Assembly: GCA_023548195.1 (NCBI GenBank)
Contig: JAJHZJ010000121.1
Coordinates: 2,790,220 to 2,854,219 of the forward strand
DNA: 64,000 bases
Direction: 5' to 3'
Origin: Bettongia penicillata ogilbyi
Taxonomy: Eukaryota > Chordata > Mammalia > Diprotodontia > Potoroidae
This document shows, piece after piece, positions 1 through 10,765 of the stretch. Each line of letters begins with the position of its first letter. Position 1 is the first letter of the stretch. The notes under the pieces are model-generated. The model ran no database searches and was not told where the DNA came from. It worked only from the letters and a program-made list of their open reading frames with translations. A program made the position numbers and the translations under genes.

Positions 1-330
1 ATGGAGGAGGAGCTGACCGTGGGCTCTCAAAGACCAGCAGTGCAGAGCAGAAAGCTGTGGCAAGTCTAAGATGAAATCCTCCAAATATGGGCTCAGTGAC
101 GAGAGAGCTGGTCTTAGTCTGAAGCTTTGCCTAAGGTCTGAGAGGGTCCATTTTCTGCTAATTCTGGAAGACCCATCTATTAAAAACTGGAGAGGAGTTA
201 CAATCTACAGATGCAGGTAGAGTAACAAAGAAAATGACAGGTAGTTGCAGTATTGATGCACATGCCACTATCAGGATGTAAGTCCCATGAGGTAAGAGAT
301 TTGATCTGGCCCTGAGTGGGGGTATTGAAT
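1..330. other. Unassigned sequence
   Basis: I recognise no repeat family, splice pattern or conserved coding frame here. Open frames are short and lack recognisable domains. Confidence 0.4.
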
Positions 331-476
331 AGCTGACGGAGTGCTTGGAATCAAGAAAAGCTGCATTCAAAGCCTGCCTCAGACATACTAGCTGTCTGAC
401 CTTGGACAAGTCATTTAACCTCTAAGTGCTCCAGGTAACTCCCTAAGACTATAAGGTATAGATGACTTTTTTTTTT
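331..476 (+). mobile_element. tRNA-headed SINE, partial
   Basis: The segment carries the body motif of the marsupial SINE ('cctcagacatactagctgtctgaccttgg', then 'aagtcatttaacc') and the tail pattern 'aactccctaagactataag'. It ends in a run of about 14 T. The head is degraded. Confidence 0.7.
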
Positions 477-480
477 TTTT

Positions 481-545
481 ATGCAAAACAATTATTAAGT
501 GCTTACAATGTGCCAAGCACTGGAGATACAATAGAAAAAGATTGA
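481..545 (-). mobile_element. L2 3'-end fragment
   Basis: The text 'ttattaagtgcttacaatg' followed by 'tgccaagcactggagatac' is the reverse complement of the L2 3' end (cctggcacatagtaggcgcttaataaatg type). A MIR tail is an alternative because the two families share this end. Confidence 0.55.
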
Positions 546-754
546 GTCTAATTATGGGATAATTCAATGAGATCACCACCACTCCCACTCTGGACACTAC
601 TTTTATCAGCCTTGGCATTATGACTGCCTTGTCACCTGTTAACTGATATTGGCCTCTAGGTCTTTATAGAGGCAGATGGAGTACTTGAAGACAGGAAGCC
701 CTGACTCTGGAACACATGCCAGCCATGTCACCAGTGACAGTCTCTGCTCCACTC

Positions 755-1018
755 ACCATTCTCAATGCCCTAGGAAACTCTCTAAGACTATAAAGTCCAG
801 GTGAACTGTCAATGCAAATAGAAACCATGCAATCAAAAAGACCTGGATTCAGATTCTGCCTGGAACTAGGAGCAAGTAATGCCAGTAATCCTCTAACTTC
901 TCAGTGCCCTGAGACAACTCCTCGAAGATTCTAAGGAGTTGCTCAGCTATATCAATCAGTAGATGGAGTTTCCACACCAGGAGCTCCCTCTGCAGATACA
1001 GTCACAGGTCTAGACTCT
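755..1018 (+). mobile_element. SINE fragments with the long tail variant
   Basis: Two pieces match the same SINE type. 755-805 has 'ctaggaaactctctaagactataaag'. 825-1018 has the head/body ('acctggattcagattctgcc') and the variant tail 'agatggagtttccacacc' up to 'cacaggtctagactc'. Both are diverged. Confidence 0.6.
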
Positions 1019-2700
1019 ATCATTTTTGTCTTTAATTTTGCATTGTACTACTAAGGGGTTCATTACTATCTGTTGAATGAATGGAGAGGGCAAATAACTG
1101 TACATGAAATTCTACCATATTAGTGATAGCCTATTTTGTTTTAAAGGGCAAGGCTGTCTCCCTCCTGCCTAGTGGCCTGTTAGATTCTGTATTTTTGAAA
1201 CATAAACCAGCCCAGAGATAAGCTGCCTTATAGAGTTCTCCCTGTTCTGTGAATTTCACTCCACCAAAAGAACAGGCTATAATAATAATGATAAATATAA
1301 TAAATAAAAATAATGATAAATTAATTAATTAAATAATAAAAAATCATAAATAAAAATGGGCAGAAGGGGCTGGCAGGCCCTGAGATGGCAGCTACGTTTA
1401 TTTGTTAGCAGGAGTAGAGCCACACCAGCAGATGTTACTCTGTCCACTAATGTTTCCCTTTGAGTCCTCCTTGAGGTCCTCAGCTTTTAACTCACCTCAA
1501 TGACCCAAAGGGAAGAGACAGGCGAGCCAGCTGCACTTGGTCCAATCGGCCACTTGCTCTCTAACCCGACCCAGAAGCAGTGATGCAAGCTTGCTCCAAG
1601 GTGTGTGCCCTCAAGCAAGAACTCAAGGAACCTGCCACCCACATAAGGTGCCATGCTCCTCCTCCACTGAGCTTATACCCCTGGTGGGGAAAAAAGAGTA
1701 TCAACCACCATGATCTTCATCGCTCCAGCTCCCAGCCATAAACAGGATGCGTTTGTGAACCTCCCACCAACCCACAACTGGATCCAGAAAAAGATCAAGA
1801 GATTTTCTTTCTCTCTTTCTTTCTGTCTTCCTTCCTCCCTTTCTTTATTTCCTTACTTTCTCTTTTTCTTTCTTCTTTCCTTAGTTGCTCTATTTTTTTT
1901 TGTGCTCCCTGAAGGCTGGGATTTAAACTACAAATGTGAATATCAAAAAGTTGCTTTGTAAACCCATCAGAGTCAGGAAATTCAAGTCACTACTTTCCCC
2001 CACTGACTGTGAACGATATACTGTGTAAAGCAATGAGCAGTGTCTAGGGACATCTCCACTTGCTTAGATGACATAGGCTAAGGATGAGTGGAGACTCAGT
2101 CTGGGCTCTGTCTGACTTTCTGGGATTTGGGGATCCTGGGAAGGAGCCTTAATGGTTCCTGAACAACTCCATTTGCAACTCAGAAAGCTAGGAAGCCAAA
2201 AGCATTCTGCAGAGGATGCACTGGCCCAGCTTGATGACAAATAAGAGGCAATACCTTTGCCCCAGCAGGAAGAAGCAGGAGAGAGCCGTAGCCAGTTTCC
2301 CAGCTTGGTTCCTCTTTCTGATTTCCCACAGTAAGCTATTGCCAGCTACACAACTGGAAAATAAATGAGGCGCCCAATCATTCTTTGATTAAGACTCATT
2401 TCATGAAGCAGCTAAACCATCACCAAGCTCTGAATTCTCGTATTTTCTGACTTTCATTGGAATGGAGCATCCAACAGCTCCATCTTTTAGCAAAGTACCT
2501 GGAACATGTTTTTTTTTTAATGTTTCATCCCAGGAATGGACCTATCCCTGCCTCAGTTACCCCATCTCAACAATGTGATTCCTAATCCTTTTGTATTCAT
2601 CTTTCAAAAATCATGAGCTTCTAGGGCCATAAGCCAAATTCTGCAGGGAGAAAATTAGGCATCTTAGAAGTTTCAAAAGGTCTTTTTAACCTGTTAGGTA
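1019..2700. other. Unassigned sequence with A/T- and CT-rich tracts
   Basis: No repeat family or gene is recognised. 1281-1350 is a low-complexity AATAA/TTAAT tract. 1807-1890 is a C/T-rich tract (tttctttctt-type) whose short open frames are composition artefacts. Confidence 0.5.
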
Positions 2701-3160
2701 TCATTTTCATAATGAGGCCTCATCATTTTTTTTTTGCTTAGAAAAAATAGTCTTATCAATGCCTTTTGTTGTTACATCAGTTATTTCTAGATATGATTCC
2801 CACCCCAACCCCAGACCTGAACACTCCCTTGTAACAAAGAAAAACAGTTCAGTAAAATCAAGTGATACAGTCACTGTATCTGACAATCCATACGCCATCT
2901 TGCCCCTCTTGTCCTCTGCCCCTGCTAGGGGATGGGGGAAGGGGCAGGGACTGGCACTTCATTATCTCATCTCCGGCGCCATTATTGCTTTTTTAGTCAT
3001 TAGAGTTTATCCTCCTTTCAGGGATTTATTCCTTTATATTGCTGTAGTTATCACATATATTGTCCTCTTTCTACTTTTTCTCTGTTTTTACTACCTACAA
3101 ATCTCCCAGCATTTCTCTGAATTCCTCTACTTTGTGGCTGCATAATAGCAGGTCATTATA
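2700..3160 (-). mobile_element. Probable old L1-type 3' UTR
   Basis: The order of motifs ('ttgttgttacatcag', 'cccttgtaacaaagaaaaac', then 'catttctctgaattcc' and 'ggctgcataatagcaggtc') resembles the reverse complement of old L1 3' untranslated regions. It is strongly diverged and the family is a guess. Confidence 0.35.
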
Positions 3161-3550
3161 TTCAAATAATACAGTCTGATGAAGTCTCGTCTTCCTAAGA
3201 GAATCCTCCCATCAGAAATAGTAGCCTTCATCAAGCATGGGGTTTGTCCAGGCCCTGGGGGCAACAGTTACTGAAGTCATCATCTGCCACTCCCAGAACC
3301 TCAGAACCACAAATGATCCGAAGGGAGCCTGAAGCCTTCACCAGAAAGAACTCACATCCCTCAAAGACCCCAAACCTCAGAGAACCAGAACACTGGACAT
3401 GAGGTCCTAATTCTGGCTCAGCACTTACCAGCGGTGTCACGAGGGCAGTCTTTTCATCTCTCCCCTCACGCAGTCACCCACCACCCTAGTGAAGACCATC
3501 CTCAACCTGTCGATTAGATGTTTACAACAGGCTGTTAGTCTCCTTGTGTT
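3161..3550. other. Unassigned sequence
   Basis: Nothing recognisable. It separates an old L1-like fragment from an L2 fragment. Confidence 0.4.
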
Positions 3551-3554
3551 GTTT

Positions 3555-3806
3555 CACCTTACTCTACATCCTCCACAAAACTGCTGGAGTAATTTTCCTA
3601 AAGCACAGATCTGACAATGCCATGCTCTACTCAACAATTCCAATGACTCTGTTGATTTTAGGATCAAATATATACCATCGATGGCACATTTCACGCCTGA
3701 AATACATTCTTTCCTCAGCTCTACCTTTTAGAACCCCTAGCTTCCTTCCAAGCTCACCTTAGCCTTTCCTGATCCCTCCCAGCTGCTAGGATAGACACTG
3801 TTCAGC
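3555..3806 (+). mobile_element. L2 LINE 3' UTR fragment
   Basis: Diagnostic L2 strings are present in order: 'cctaaagcacagatctgac', 'agaacccctagcttccttcc', 'cctttcctgatccctcccag' and 'ctgctagg'. There is an internal deletion between the first two. Confidence 0.75.
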
Positions 3807-4620
3807 TTTTAAAGCCCCTGAAACCTTGCCTCAAACTTTCCCATCTTGTTCTATCTTCCTGTGCTCTTTGATGTTCCTTGAAGTTCTGCTTTCATGGCAT
3901 GCCAGCTCCCATCTCTTTTTTTTTAAAAAAAAAATTTATTTAGTATTATTTTGTCCCAGTTACATATGAAAACAATTTTTAACATCCTTTTTTAAAACTC
4001 GGAGTTACAAATTCTCTCCCTTCTCCTTTCCCCATCCCCCCTTCATTGAGAAGGCAAATAATTCTATATAGATTATGTATGTGTAGTCATGCAAAACATA
4101 TCTATAATAGTTTTGTTGTGAATGAAAACATGACCCAAAAACTCAAGAAAAATAAAACAAGCAAACAAACAAAGATGCTGCAATCCATTCAGACGCCTCA
4201 GCGTCTGAGAGAGAGATCAGCTCTCTCTCTGAGGATGGATTTCATCCTGAGTCCTTCAGGGTTGTCTTGGATCGTTGTGTTGCATCCACAGCTGATCATC
4301 TTACAATATGGCCGTTACTGTGTACACAGCACATTCCACTTCAAGCCAGCTCATGCGAGTCTCTCTAGGCTGTTCTGAGGGCATCCTGCTCTTCATTTCC
4401 TATAGCTCCATACTATTCCATCACAATCACATACCACAACTTCTTCAGACACTGCCTCCTCTCCAATCTCTTTGCTCTGATTATTGCCCACACCTAGAAT
4501 GTACTCTCTCTCCACCTTTGCCCCTTCAAAACCCTTTACTCAGGTTTCACATTCAACATGAAACCTTTCCTGGTCCTCCCTCATCTACTAGTGATTTTCT
4601 AAGGACTATATCTATATCTG
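3807..4620 (+). mobile_element. L2 fragment split by an L1 insertion
   Basis: L2-like text at 3807-3905 ('tttaaagcccctgaaacc') resumes at 4474-4620 ('acctagaatgtactctctcc', 'aacctttcctggtcctccc'). The gap is occupied by the L1 piece at 3919-4460. The match is weaker than for the neighbouring L2 copy. Confidence 0.5.
3919..4460 (-). mobile_element. 5'-truncated L1, 3' UTR only
   Basis: The plus strand shows the reverse complement of the marsupial L1 3' end: a T/A tract, 'gtcccagttacatatgaaaa', 'gagaaggcaaataattc', 'gttgtcttggatcgttg' and 'atcacataccacaacttc'. It is flanked by 13-bp copies, ctcccatctcttt (3906-3918) and ctccaatctcttt (4461-4473), with one mismatch. This fits target-primed insertion into an L2. 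Confidence 0.75.
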
Positions 4621-4800
4621 TGTCTATCCCTGTATCTCTCTCTCTCTCTCTCTGCAGATATATATGTGTATGTGTTATATATATTATATACACACATATT
4701 ATATAATTTTATATGTGTATATATTATACATATATATATATTTTATACATATATACGTGTGTGTATATAATATATATATATATAAACACAAAATACTTAT
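4605..4800. repeat. (TCTA/CT)n and (TA/TG)n microsatellite
   Basis: A TCTATC/CTCTCT run passes into about 130 bp of alternating TA with interspersed TGTG and ACAC. The tract is largely self-complementary. Confidence 0.9.
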
Positions 4801-4854
4801 GAAGAAAAACACTTTATATGTATATATGCCAGATCATCATTCATATCCCATCTC

Positions 4855-6160
4855 CCAACTGGGGGGTGTACCCTAAGTCTCTGTTCTGGGTCCTGTTTTT
4901 TCTCTCTCCCTCCTCCTTTGGTGACTTCATGAGCTCACATAGGTTTAACCGTCATTTCTATGCTGGTGACCCCCAGACCTATATAGATACAGTCCCATTC
5001 TCTCCTCAGCTTTAATTCTTCATAACCCATGGACTACTGGACATTTCCCATTAGATTTCTCATCGATAACTCAAATTTAGCATGCCTAAAACACACTCCT
5101 TCTAATGCCCCATTCCTACAGAGGAAAGCAATACCACTCACTCCATTTAGCCCACTCTAACGCTTCCTTTACCCTTCATTCCTGCTTCCCACCCCCCATG
5201 CCAATGTAGAATCTTGTGGATTAGGTTGCTGTTCAATTGTTTTTCAGTCATGGCCGACTTTTTGCAACCCCCATTTGGGATTTTCTTGGCAAAGATACCA
5301 TAGTGGTTTGCCATTTCCTTCTCCAGTTCATTTCACAGCTGAAGAAATTGAGGCAAACAGGCTTAAGTGACTTACCCAGGGTCACACAGCTAGTGTCTGA
5401 GGCTGGACTTGAATTCAGGCTTTCTTGACTCTAGTCTAGGCTCATATCCACTGAGTCACCTAGCTGCCCCATTGTGAATTATGTCTTCCCAGTATTTATT
5501 GCATCTGATTCCTTCTCTACATTCACGCAGCTACCAGCTAAGCTCAAACTCTTACCATCATTTGCTTGGGCTACTGCAAATAACCTCCTACTTAGCCTCC
5601 ATGCCTTCAACCTTCAACTGATCCTCCATACAGTTGCCAAAGTCATATTTCCAAAGCATAGGTCTGACCATGTCACTCAGAAAGCTCCAGTGACTCCCTT
5701 GGGGATCAAATACATAGTTCTTTTTGATTCTTATAGCTTTTCAATACCTGATTGCAAGCTACGATTCTGGAGCCATGACACGTCAATCCTCTTCATTCCA
5801 GCCAAATGGACCCATTTGTTCTTTCTTATGGACAACATCCTGTCTTCTGTTTCCATGTCTTTTCCCCTTCCATGCCTGGAATACACTCCTTCCTCAGTTT
5901 TACCTTTTAGAATACCTAGCTTCCTTCAAAGCTCAGGCACCCTCCGATTAAGCCTTTTAATGCTTTTTAAGCCTTTTCTGATCCCCCCCAGCTGCTAGAT
6001 TGGCACTCTGACCCTGAAAACCTGATGCCTGTATTCGACTGGGGAAATGAGAAGCTCTGTTTCATTTCTATCTAAATATCCCCAGTGCCTAGAATGGCAA
6101 CTGGCACATAGTGGGCCCAGGTGAGTATCTATTGATGAACTGATTACTTGAGTCTATTTC
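4855..6160 (+). mobile_element. L2 LINE, split by a SINE
   Basis: A long L2 3' portion runs from 'accctaagtctctgttctgg' (4868) through 'tagcatgcctaaaacacac' to the SINE at 5226-5471. It resumes with 'catacagttgccaaagtcat', 'gtctgaccatgtcactcag', 'atacctagcttccttcaaag' and ends near 'ggcacatagtgggcccag'. At roughly 1.05 kb of L2 sequence it is one of the longest copies here. Confidence 0.85.
5226..5471 (-). mobile_element. Full-length SINE inserted in L2
   Basis: The plus strand is the reverse complement of the RTE-tailed SINE. It begins with the tail ('gttcaattgtttttcagtca'), passes 'tttgccatttccttctccag' and 'ggtcacacagctagtgtctg', and ends at the head 'gagtcacctagctgcccc'. It interrupts the surrounding L2. 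Confidence 0.9.
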
Positions 6161-7110
6161 CACTTGGGCCATTTTTCTTCCAGAGTTTGACTCCATGGTA
6201 GAAAAATGTTCTATACAAATAAATGAATCTGCTGTGGTCTAATGGCTTCAATCAGATCAAAAGGACTGCTATAGATGGGATCTATGATACAATATTTCCA
6301 TGAACTAACACCTTTTATTAGGGAATGCAGTGTCTCTGATGGTCTTTTACACCCAGGGTCATGAAAAGTATGGCAAGCAGACTTCTGCCCCAGACTAGGT
6401 CCTTTGGTGAGTTGGTTGCAAAGAGTGGAATAAGTGATTATGGATTGAATTTAGATAAGTGATTGATGAGATTGCAGTGAAGGAGTTGGCTAAGGACCAC
6501 CATGGTCCCAGAAAGCTCAGGTATACAAACAGCCTTTCTGTTAACACACCTTTGGGCACCATGATTTAGATCATGAGAGTGTGGCTTGTGGTTGGTGAAG
6601 TTGGAGCCTACCTCCTGCTGGCATCAGCAATTTACATTCTGAAGCAACTTCACAGGGCACTGATTTCTGACATGGGTTTGTGCCTTAGCAGTTAGAAGCT
6701 TAGCAGAGATGATGTCTGTATCTGATTTCTGTGGTTTGTGCACATTTGGTCCTGGGAGCACCTTCTGTGACTAAATCACATGAGGAAGTCACTGTCACTT
6801 TAAGGGGCTTAATTCAAAATAGCCCTGTGACTTCGAGCATTTTTATCTGGCTGATATGGAGAGAGGAGGAAGGGAGAACAGAGAACGAGGATAAGAGGAA
6901 GTGAAAGGACTAAGGACTAACAGACTAATGTTTGTTTCCATTGTTTTTCCATTTAATTTCAAGATTTTTTTTTAAAGTAAAAAAGTTTCCCAGGAAACTC
7001 TCTGATAACATTTATTGTGGAGCCAGTACTGATCTGCCCTGCTAAAAGGAATTTCTTCATTGGGAGTTCCCAACATTGCAGATCATTGTAATTATACAAC
7101 ATTACAGGAG
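6161..7110. other. Unassigned sequence
   Basis: No repeat or gene recognised over about 950 bp. It ends at the edge of the purine minisatellite. Confidence 0.45.
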
Positions 7111-7114
7111 AAAA

Positions 7115-7313
7115 GAAGGGAAGGGAAGGGAAGGGAAGGGAAGGGAAGGGAAGGGAAGGGAAGGGGAGGGGAGGGGAGGGGAGGGGAGGGAAGGGAAGGG
7201 AAGGGGAGGGGAGGGGAGGGGAGGGGAGGGGAGGGAAGGGAAGGGGAGGGGAGGGGAGGGGAGGGAAGGGAAGGGGAGGGGAGGGGAGGGAAGGGAAGGG
7301 GAGGGGAGGAGGA
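7115..7313 (+). repeat. (GGGAA)n/(GGGGA)n purine minisatellite
   Basis: About 200 bp contains only G and A on this strand. The pentamer blocks alternate between GGGAA and GGGGA and the G runs are 3-4 long. Long open frames of Gly/Arg/Glu/Lys or Pro/Leu/Ser in all phases are artefacts of the repeat. Confidence 0.97.
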
Positions 7314-7499
7314 ATAAAAAAAAGAACCCTTGCATAGAGCTTCTTAACATTTGAATGACACATCCACACAAACAACAGTCTTAATGAGAAGGACATTTGT
7401 CCATTCAGCAGGTTAAGATTTATTTAGGTTAGAGAAGAGAGAAACACAGAGCCAGGAAGTGGGCATGGATATCCCATTACCATTTTCCCATCCTTTGTC

Positions 7500-7605
7500 A
7501 TAGGAAGAACGTTGAACTGGTTGTCTAGACCTGGCTTCTCCACCTGATGTTGCCATCTGGTAGCTGTGTGTGTAACCTTGGGAAGTCACTAACTGATCTG
7601 CCAAC
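7500..7605 (+). mobile_element. SINE fragment
   Basis: A head/body fragment ('aacgttgaactggttg', 'tagctgtgtgtgtaacc', 'gggaagtcactaactgatc') fits the MIR/marsupial SINE body. It lacks a clear tail. Confidence 0.5.
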
Positions 7606-7649
7606 TATTATTCTATGATTCCTATGAAATTGCTATATGTATGGAGACA

Positions 7650-8145
7650 GATGAGAAGCAGTCTGGCATCTCAGAGTATGGAAGACCCAAGTTCAAGTTC
7701 CATCTCTTACACAGAATGGATGAGTGGCCTTCATCGAGTTATCGACTTCTCAGTGCCTTAGAGAACTCTCGACGCCATGTGTTGACATTATAAATTGCAG
7801 AAGAGTGATGTACTTTGGAACACCTAGGTAATGCACTGAGTAGAGTGCTGGACCTGGATTCAGGAAGACATCTTCCTGAGTTCAGATCTGGCCTTAGACA
7901 CTTACTAGCTATTTGGCCTTGGGCAAGTTACTTAACCCTGTTTGCCTCAGTTTCCTCATCTGTCAAATGAGCTGGAGAAAGAAATAGCGAATTACTCCAG
8001 TATCTTTGCCAAGACAATCCCAAATGGAGTCACAAAGAGTCAGGCATGACTAAAAAATGACCAAACAACAGAATGATCTAGTTTAGTAGAGGACCCTTCA
8101 CTGGGAGTTCCTTAGCCTGATGAGATCATAAGTCTAGATTTTTCT
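7650..8145 (+). mobile_element. SINE interrupted by a second SINE
   Basis: The first part, 7650-7814, has 'gacccaagttcaagttcc' and 'tcagtgccttagagaactc'. The tail part, 8068-8145, has 'agtagaggacccttcactgg' and 'gagatcataagtctagat'. The two halves are parted by the SINE at 7815-8067. The flanks agtgatgta / aatgatcta are an imperfect target duplication. Confidence 0.7.
7815..8067 (+). mobile_element. Full-length RTE-tailed SINE
   Basis: All modules are in order: head 'cacctaggtaatgcactg', body 'cttactagctatttggcc', middle 'gtttcctcatctgtcaaatg', and tail 'agagtcaggcatgactaaa' with a final 'caaacaac'. Confidence 0.92.
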
Positions 8146-8324
8146 TTAATGGAAATAGTGATTCTATCAGCCATCTTCTGTTTTTATTTTGTTTCAGCCT
8201 TCTCCTTTCTCACCTCAATATATGTTTACATGTACTTTGTGGATTGTGAAGAGGTTTCCACTCCTTCCCTAACCAACTAATCTAACCCTAACCTAACCAC
8301 CCAGCATAGCATGCTCACATCAAA

Positions 8325-8572
8325 TAAGGTGTTCTGTTCTATAAGCAAAGAAGAATTGTAGTAGCTTAAAAGAAATGTGAGATGTGCAAATGAAGAGACA
8401 TCTCCACTCCAAGTGTTCATATAGACTCTTTGTGCCTGACCTGTGATAGAGCCGTCTGAGCTTATATTGATCTAATCAGCCATAGCTGGACACATTGTAC
8501 TTTAACACATACATAGTGATGCCATCTTTGGTCATCTTCAAGAGTAAAGGACAACAACCGACCAACCTCCTC
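8325..8572 (+). mobile_element. RTE-like dispersed repeat, copy 1
   Basis: It shares blocks with 17900-18115: 'gcttaaaagaaatgtgagat', 'gagcttatattgatctaatc', 'agtgatgccatctttggtca'. It ends in 'aaaggacaacaacc', a tail typical of RTE-derived repeats. Assignment to RTE rests on the tail and is an inference. Confidence 0.55.
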
Positions 8573-9580
8573 CTCCCTTTTTCAGATCCCTAAGAACCTT
8601 CCTCTTTCTGGAAACTTAAAACTGAAATACCTCAGACAGCTGGCCTTGGACAGAACTGACTCCACACGGTGAAATTCTGACAGTAACGAAGGAAGGGTCC
8701 TCCTAAGGGTATACATACTGTGTCTTTGACCTGTGGCCTTTTGTTCAAGCCTTGGTAACATGTGACCACTCAAAAGAAAGATTGTCTCATTCCATGTACA
8801 TTTTCCATTACTGTCCGGATCAGTGCTGTCTGTTTTAGATCATAGGCTTCTAAATCAGAGAGGCTGTTATTAAGCCAGTCAATATGCATTTACTAAGCAC
8901 TTACTGTGGTCCAGGCACTATGCTAAGCATCAGGGATAGGGAAAGGCAAAAACAGTCTCTACCCTCAAGGAATGGAGGAGACCACTAGTATAATTAGTAC
9001 ATCACTAGTATTCTAGTATAGTACTAGTAAGTAAATAACTAGTTACTATACACATATGTGTATTTGAACATACATATGCATATCTAAACATGTGTATATG
9101 TGTGTGTATAGTAAATGGGAGATAATCTTAAAAGGAATGGGGACTGATAATGGGAAGATACAAGGAGGGTTTCTTGCATAATGCAGGATTTGAGCTGTTT
9201 TGAAATAAATCAGTGAAGCAGAGAGGTGGATATGGGTTGGTTGGGAAATGGAATGTCATATTTTAGGAACAGCAAGGCTAGTGTCCCTGGATCCCTGAGG
9301 ATGTTGGGGGGAATAAAGTGTAAGATTCCTAGAATGTTGGGGAGGGACCATGGGGTAAAGGGCTTGAAATGCCAAAGAATTTTATAATTGAGCCAAGAGG
9401 TAATAGGGAGCCTCTGAAATTTATTGCGGGGAGAGAGGGAAGGTAACATGGTCCTTCACTTTAGGAAAGTCACTTTGGCAGTCAAGTGGAGGATGAATTA
9501 GAGTGAGGAGAAACTTGAGGCAAGAAGACCAATCAGAAAACTGTTGTGAAGTGTGAGTGGTATCTGTGTAAGTAGAGCTG

Positions 9581-9806
9581 TTCAGTCATTTGGGTTTTTT
9601 TGTTTGTTTGCTTTTGCAAGGATAGTGTAGTGCTTTGCCATTTCCTTCTCCAGCTCATTTTGCAGATGAGGAAACCGAGGCAAACAGGGTTAAGTGATTT
9701 GCCTACTAGAGTCACACAGCTGTTAAATGTCTGAGGCTAGATTTGAACTCAGGTCTTCCTGACTCCAGGCTTGACTCTCTATGCCCTGCATCATCTAGCT
9801 GCTCAT
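9581..9806 (-). mobile_element. SINE inserted in L2
   Basis: The reverse complement of the SINE is clear: 'gttcagtcatttgggttttt' (tail), 'gctttgccatttccttctcc', 'gatgaggaaaccgaggcaaa', 'tttgaactcaggtcttcctg', and head 'catcatctagctgctc'. It divides the minus-strand L2. Confidence 0.9.
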
Positions 9807-10104
9807 AGTAGAGAGTAAAGGACACATTTGAGAGATATTGTGAAGGTAGAAATGATGGAACTTGACAACAAATGGATATGTGAGGTGAATTTGTATCAAT
9901 CACTGAGATTGAGAGTTTATGTGCCTAGAAAGATGGAGGTACCTTGTATAGTGACAGAGAAGTTCAGAAGAGGGAAAGGCTTTGAGGGAAAGATGAGCTT
10001 GATTTTAGACATGTTAAGATGCCTACAAGGACCTCTATTTAAAGCTATCTAAAAGACAGTTGGTGATGCAAAACTGGAGGTCCAGAAAGTGATTAATGTT
10101 GGAT

Positions 10105-10160
10105 ATACACACATACAAACATGCATATGTACATATATACATACATGTTTATACATTGGG
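10105..10160. repeat. (TACA/CATA)n microsatellite
   Basis: A short imperfect run of ataca/catat units lies within the L2. Confidence 0.8.
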
Positions 10161-10439
10161 AATCATCTACATTGAGATAACTGAACTCATGGGAACAGAT
10201 AAGATCCATGTAAATCTTTTTAGTTTTTATTTTTGGTTTCTGGAGGCAGTTGGAGAGCTTAGTGTTGAAGGATTTGGCTTTTAACTTCTTGGTCTCTATA
10301 ACAGTAACATGGGGAGACATGCATCAAGACTGAGAGAGTCAAAAGAGTTATCGACTCCCTGGACTTCAGAGGGAGAGAAGACTTCTACTCTTCCTCTCTC
10401 CAGAAAATGTGACTTGGAAATCCCTCTGGCATTTCATAA

Positions 10440-10765
10440 TTCAGTAATAATAATAAATAGCTAGTATATCCATAGGGCTTTAAGGTTTACAAAGTGCTCT
10501 AGAAATATTATCCCATTTTATCTCTCTATTGCTTCTATGATGTAATACAAACTTAGGGGTAGTGTGGCATACTGGATAGAATGGTCTACCTGGAGTCAGG
10601 AAGGCCCAGGCTGTGTGATGGTGAGCAAATCACCTAATCTCTCTTGGCCTTGTTTTCTCATCTGTAAAATGTGGGTAAAAATAGCATCTATCTCATAGGA
10701 CTTTGGAGAGACTCACATGAGATGTTGTATGCATACAGTAGGTATATAGTAACTGGGACTGGTGT
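10440..10765 (+). mobile_element. MIR/CORE-SINE fragments
   Basis: 10440-10555 reads like the reverse MIR/THER1 5' part ('gggctttaaggtttacaaag'). 10558-10765 is a plus-strand MIR ('ggcatactggatagaatgg', 'tgttttctcatctgtaaaa', 'catctatctcataggac', 'gcatacagtaggtatatag'). Confidence 0.65.

Larger units (their letters stand above)
8870..10225 (-). mobile_element. Long L2 LINE, split by a SINE
   Basis: The plus strand is the reverse complement of the L2 3' half. It starts with 'gcatttactaagcacttac' and 'tccaggcactatgctaagc' and passes 'aataaagtgtaagattcc', 'gtaatagggagcctctgaa', 'tttaggaaagtcactttggc' and 'ggaggatgaattagagtg'. After the SINE at 9581-9806 it resumes with 'gagatattgtgaaggtag' and 'ttttagacatgttaagatg'. 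An AT microsatellite interrupts near 8995-9110. Confidence 0.8.

Noticed and set aside
3544..6000. Open frames of 70-174 codons (for example 5474-5998)
   Set aside because: They are C/T-rich L2 3' UTR text, which is non-coding. The strings match the L2 consensus, not a protein family.
7060..7396. Several 85-145 codon frames rich in Gly/Arg/Glu/Lys or Pro/Ser/Leu
   Set aside because: They exist in all phases on both strands because the pentamer repeat lacks stop codons.
8870..10225. A novel long repeat family shared with 16090-17350
   Set aside because: Both proved to be the reverse complement of the L2 3' half once compared with plus-strand L2 copies in this window.
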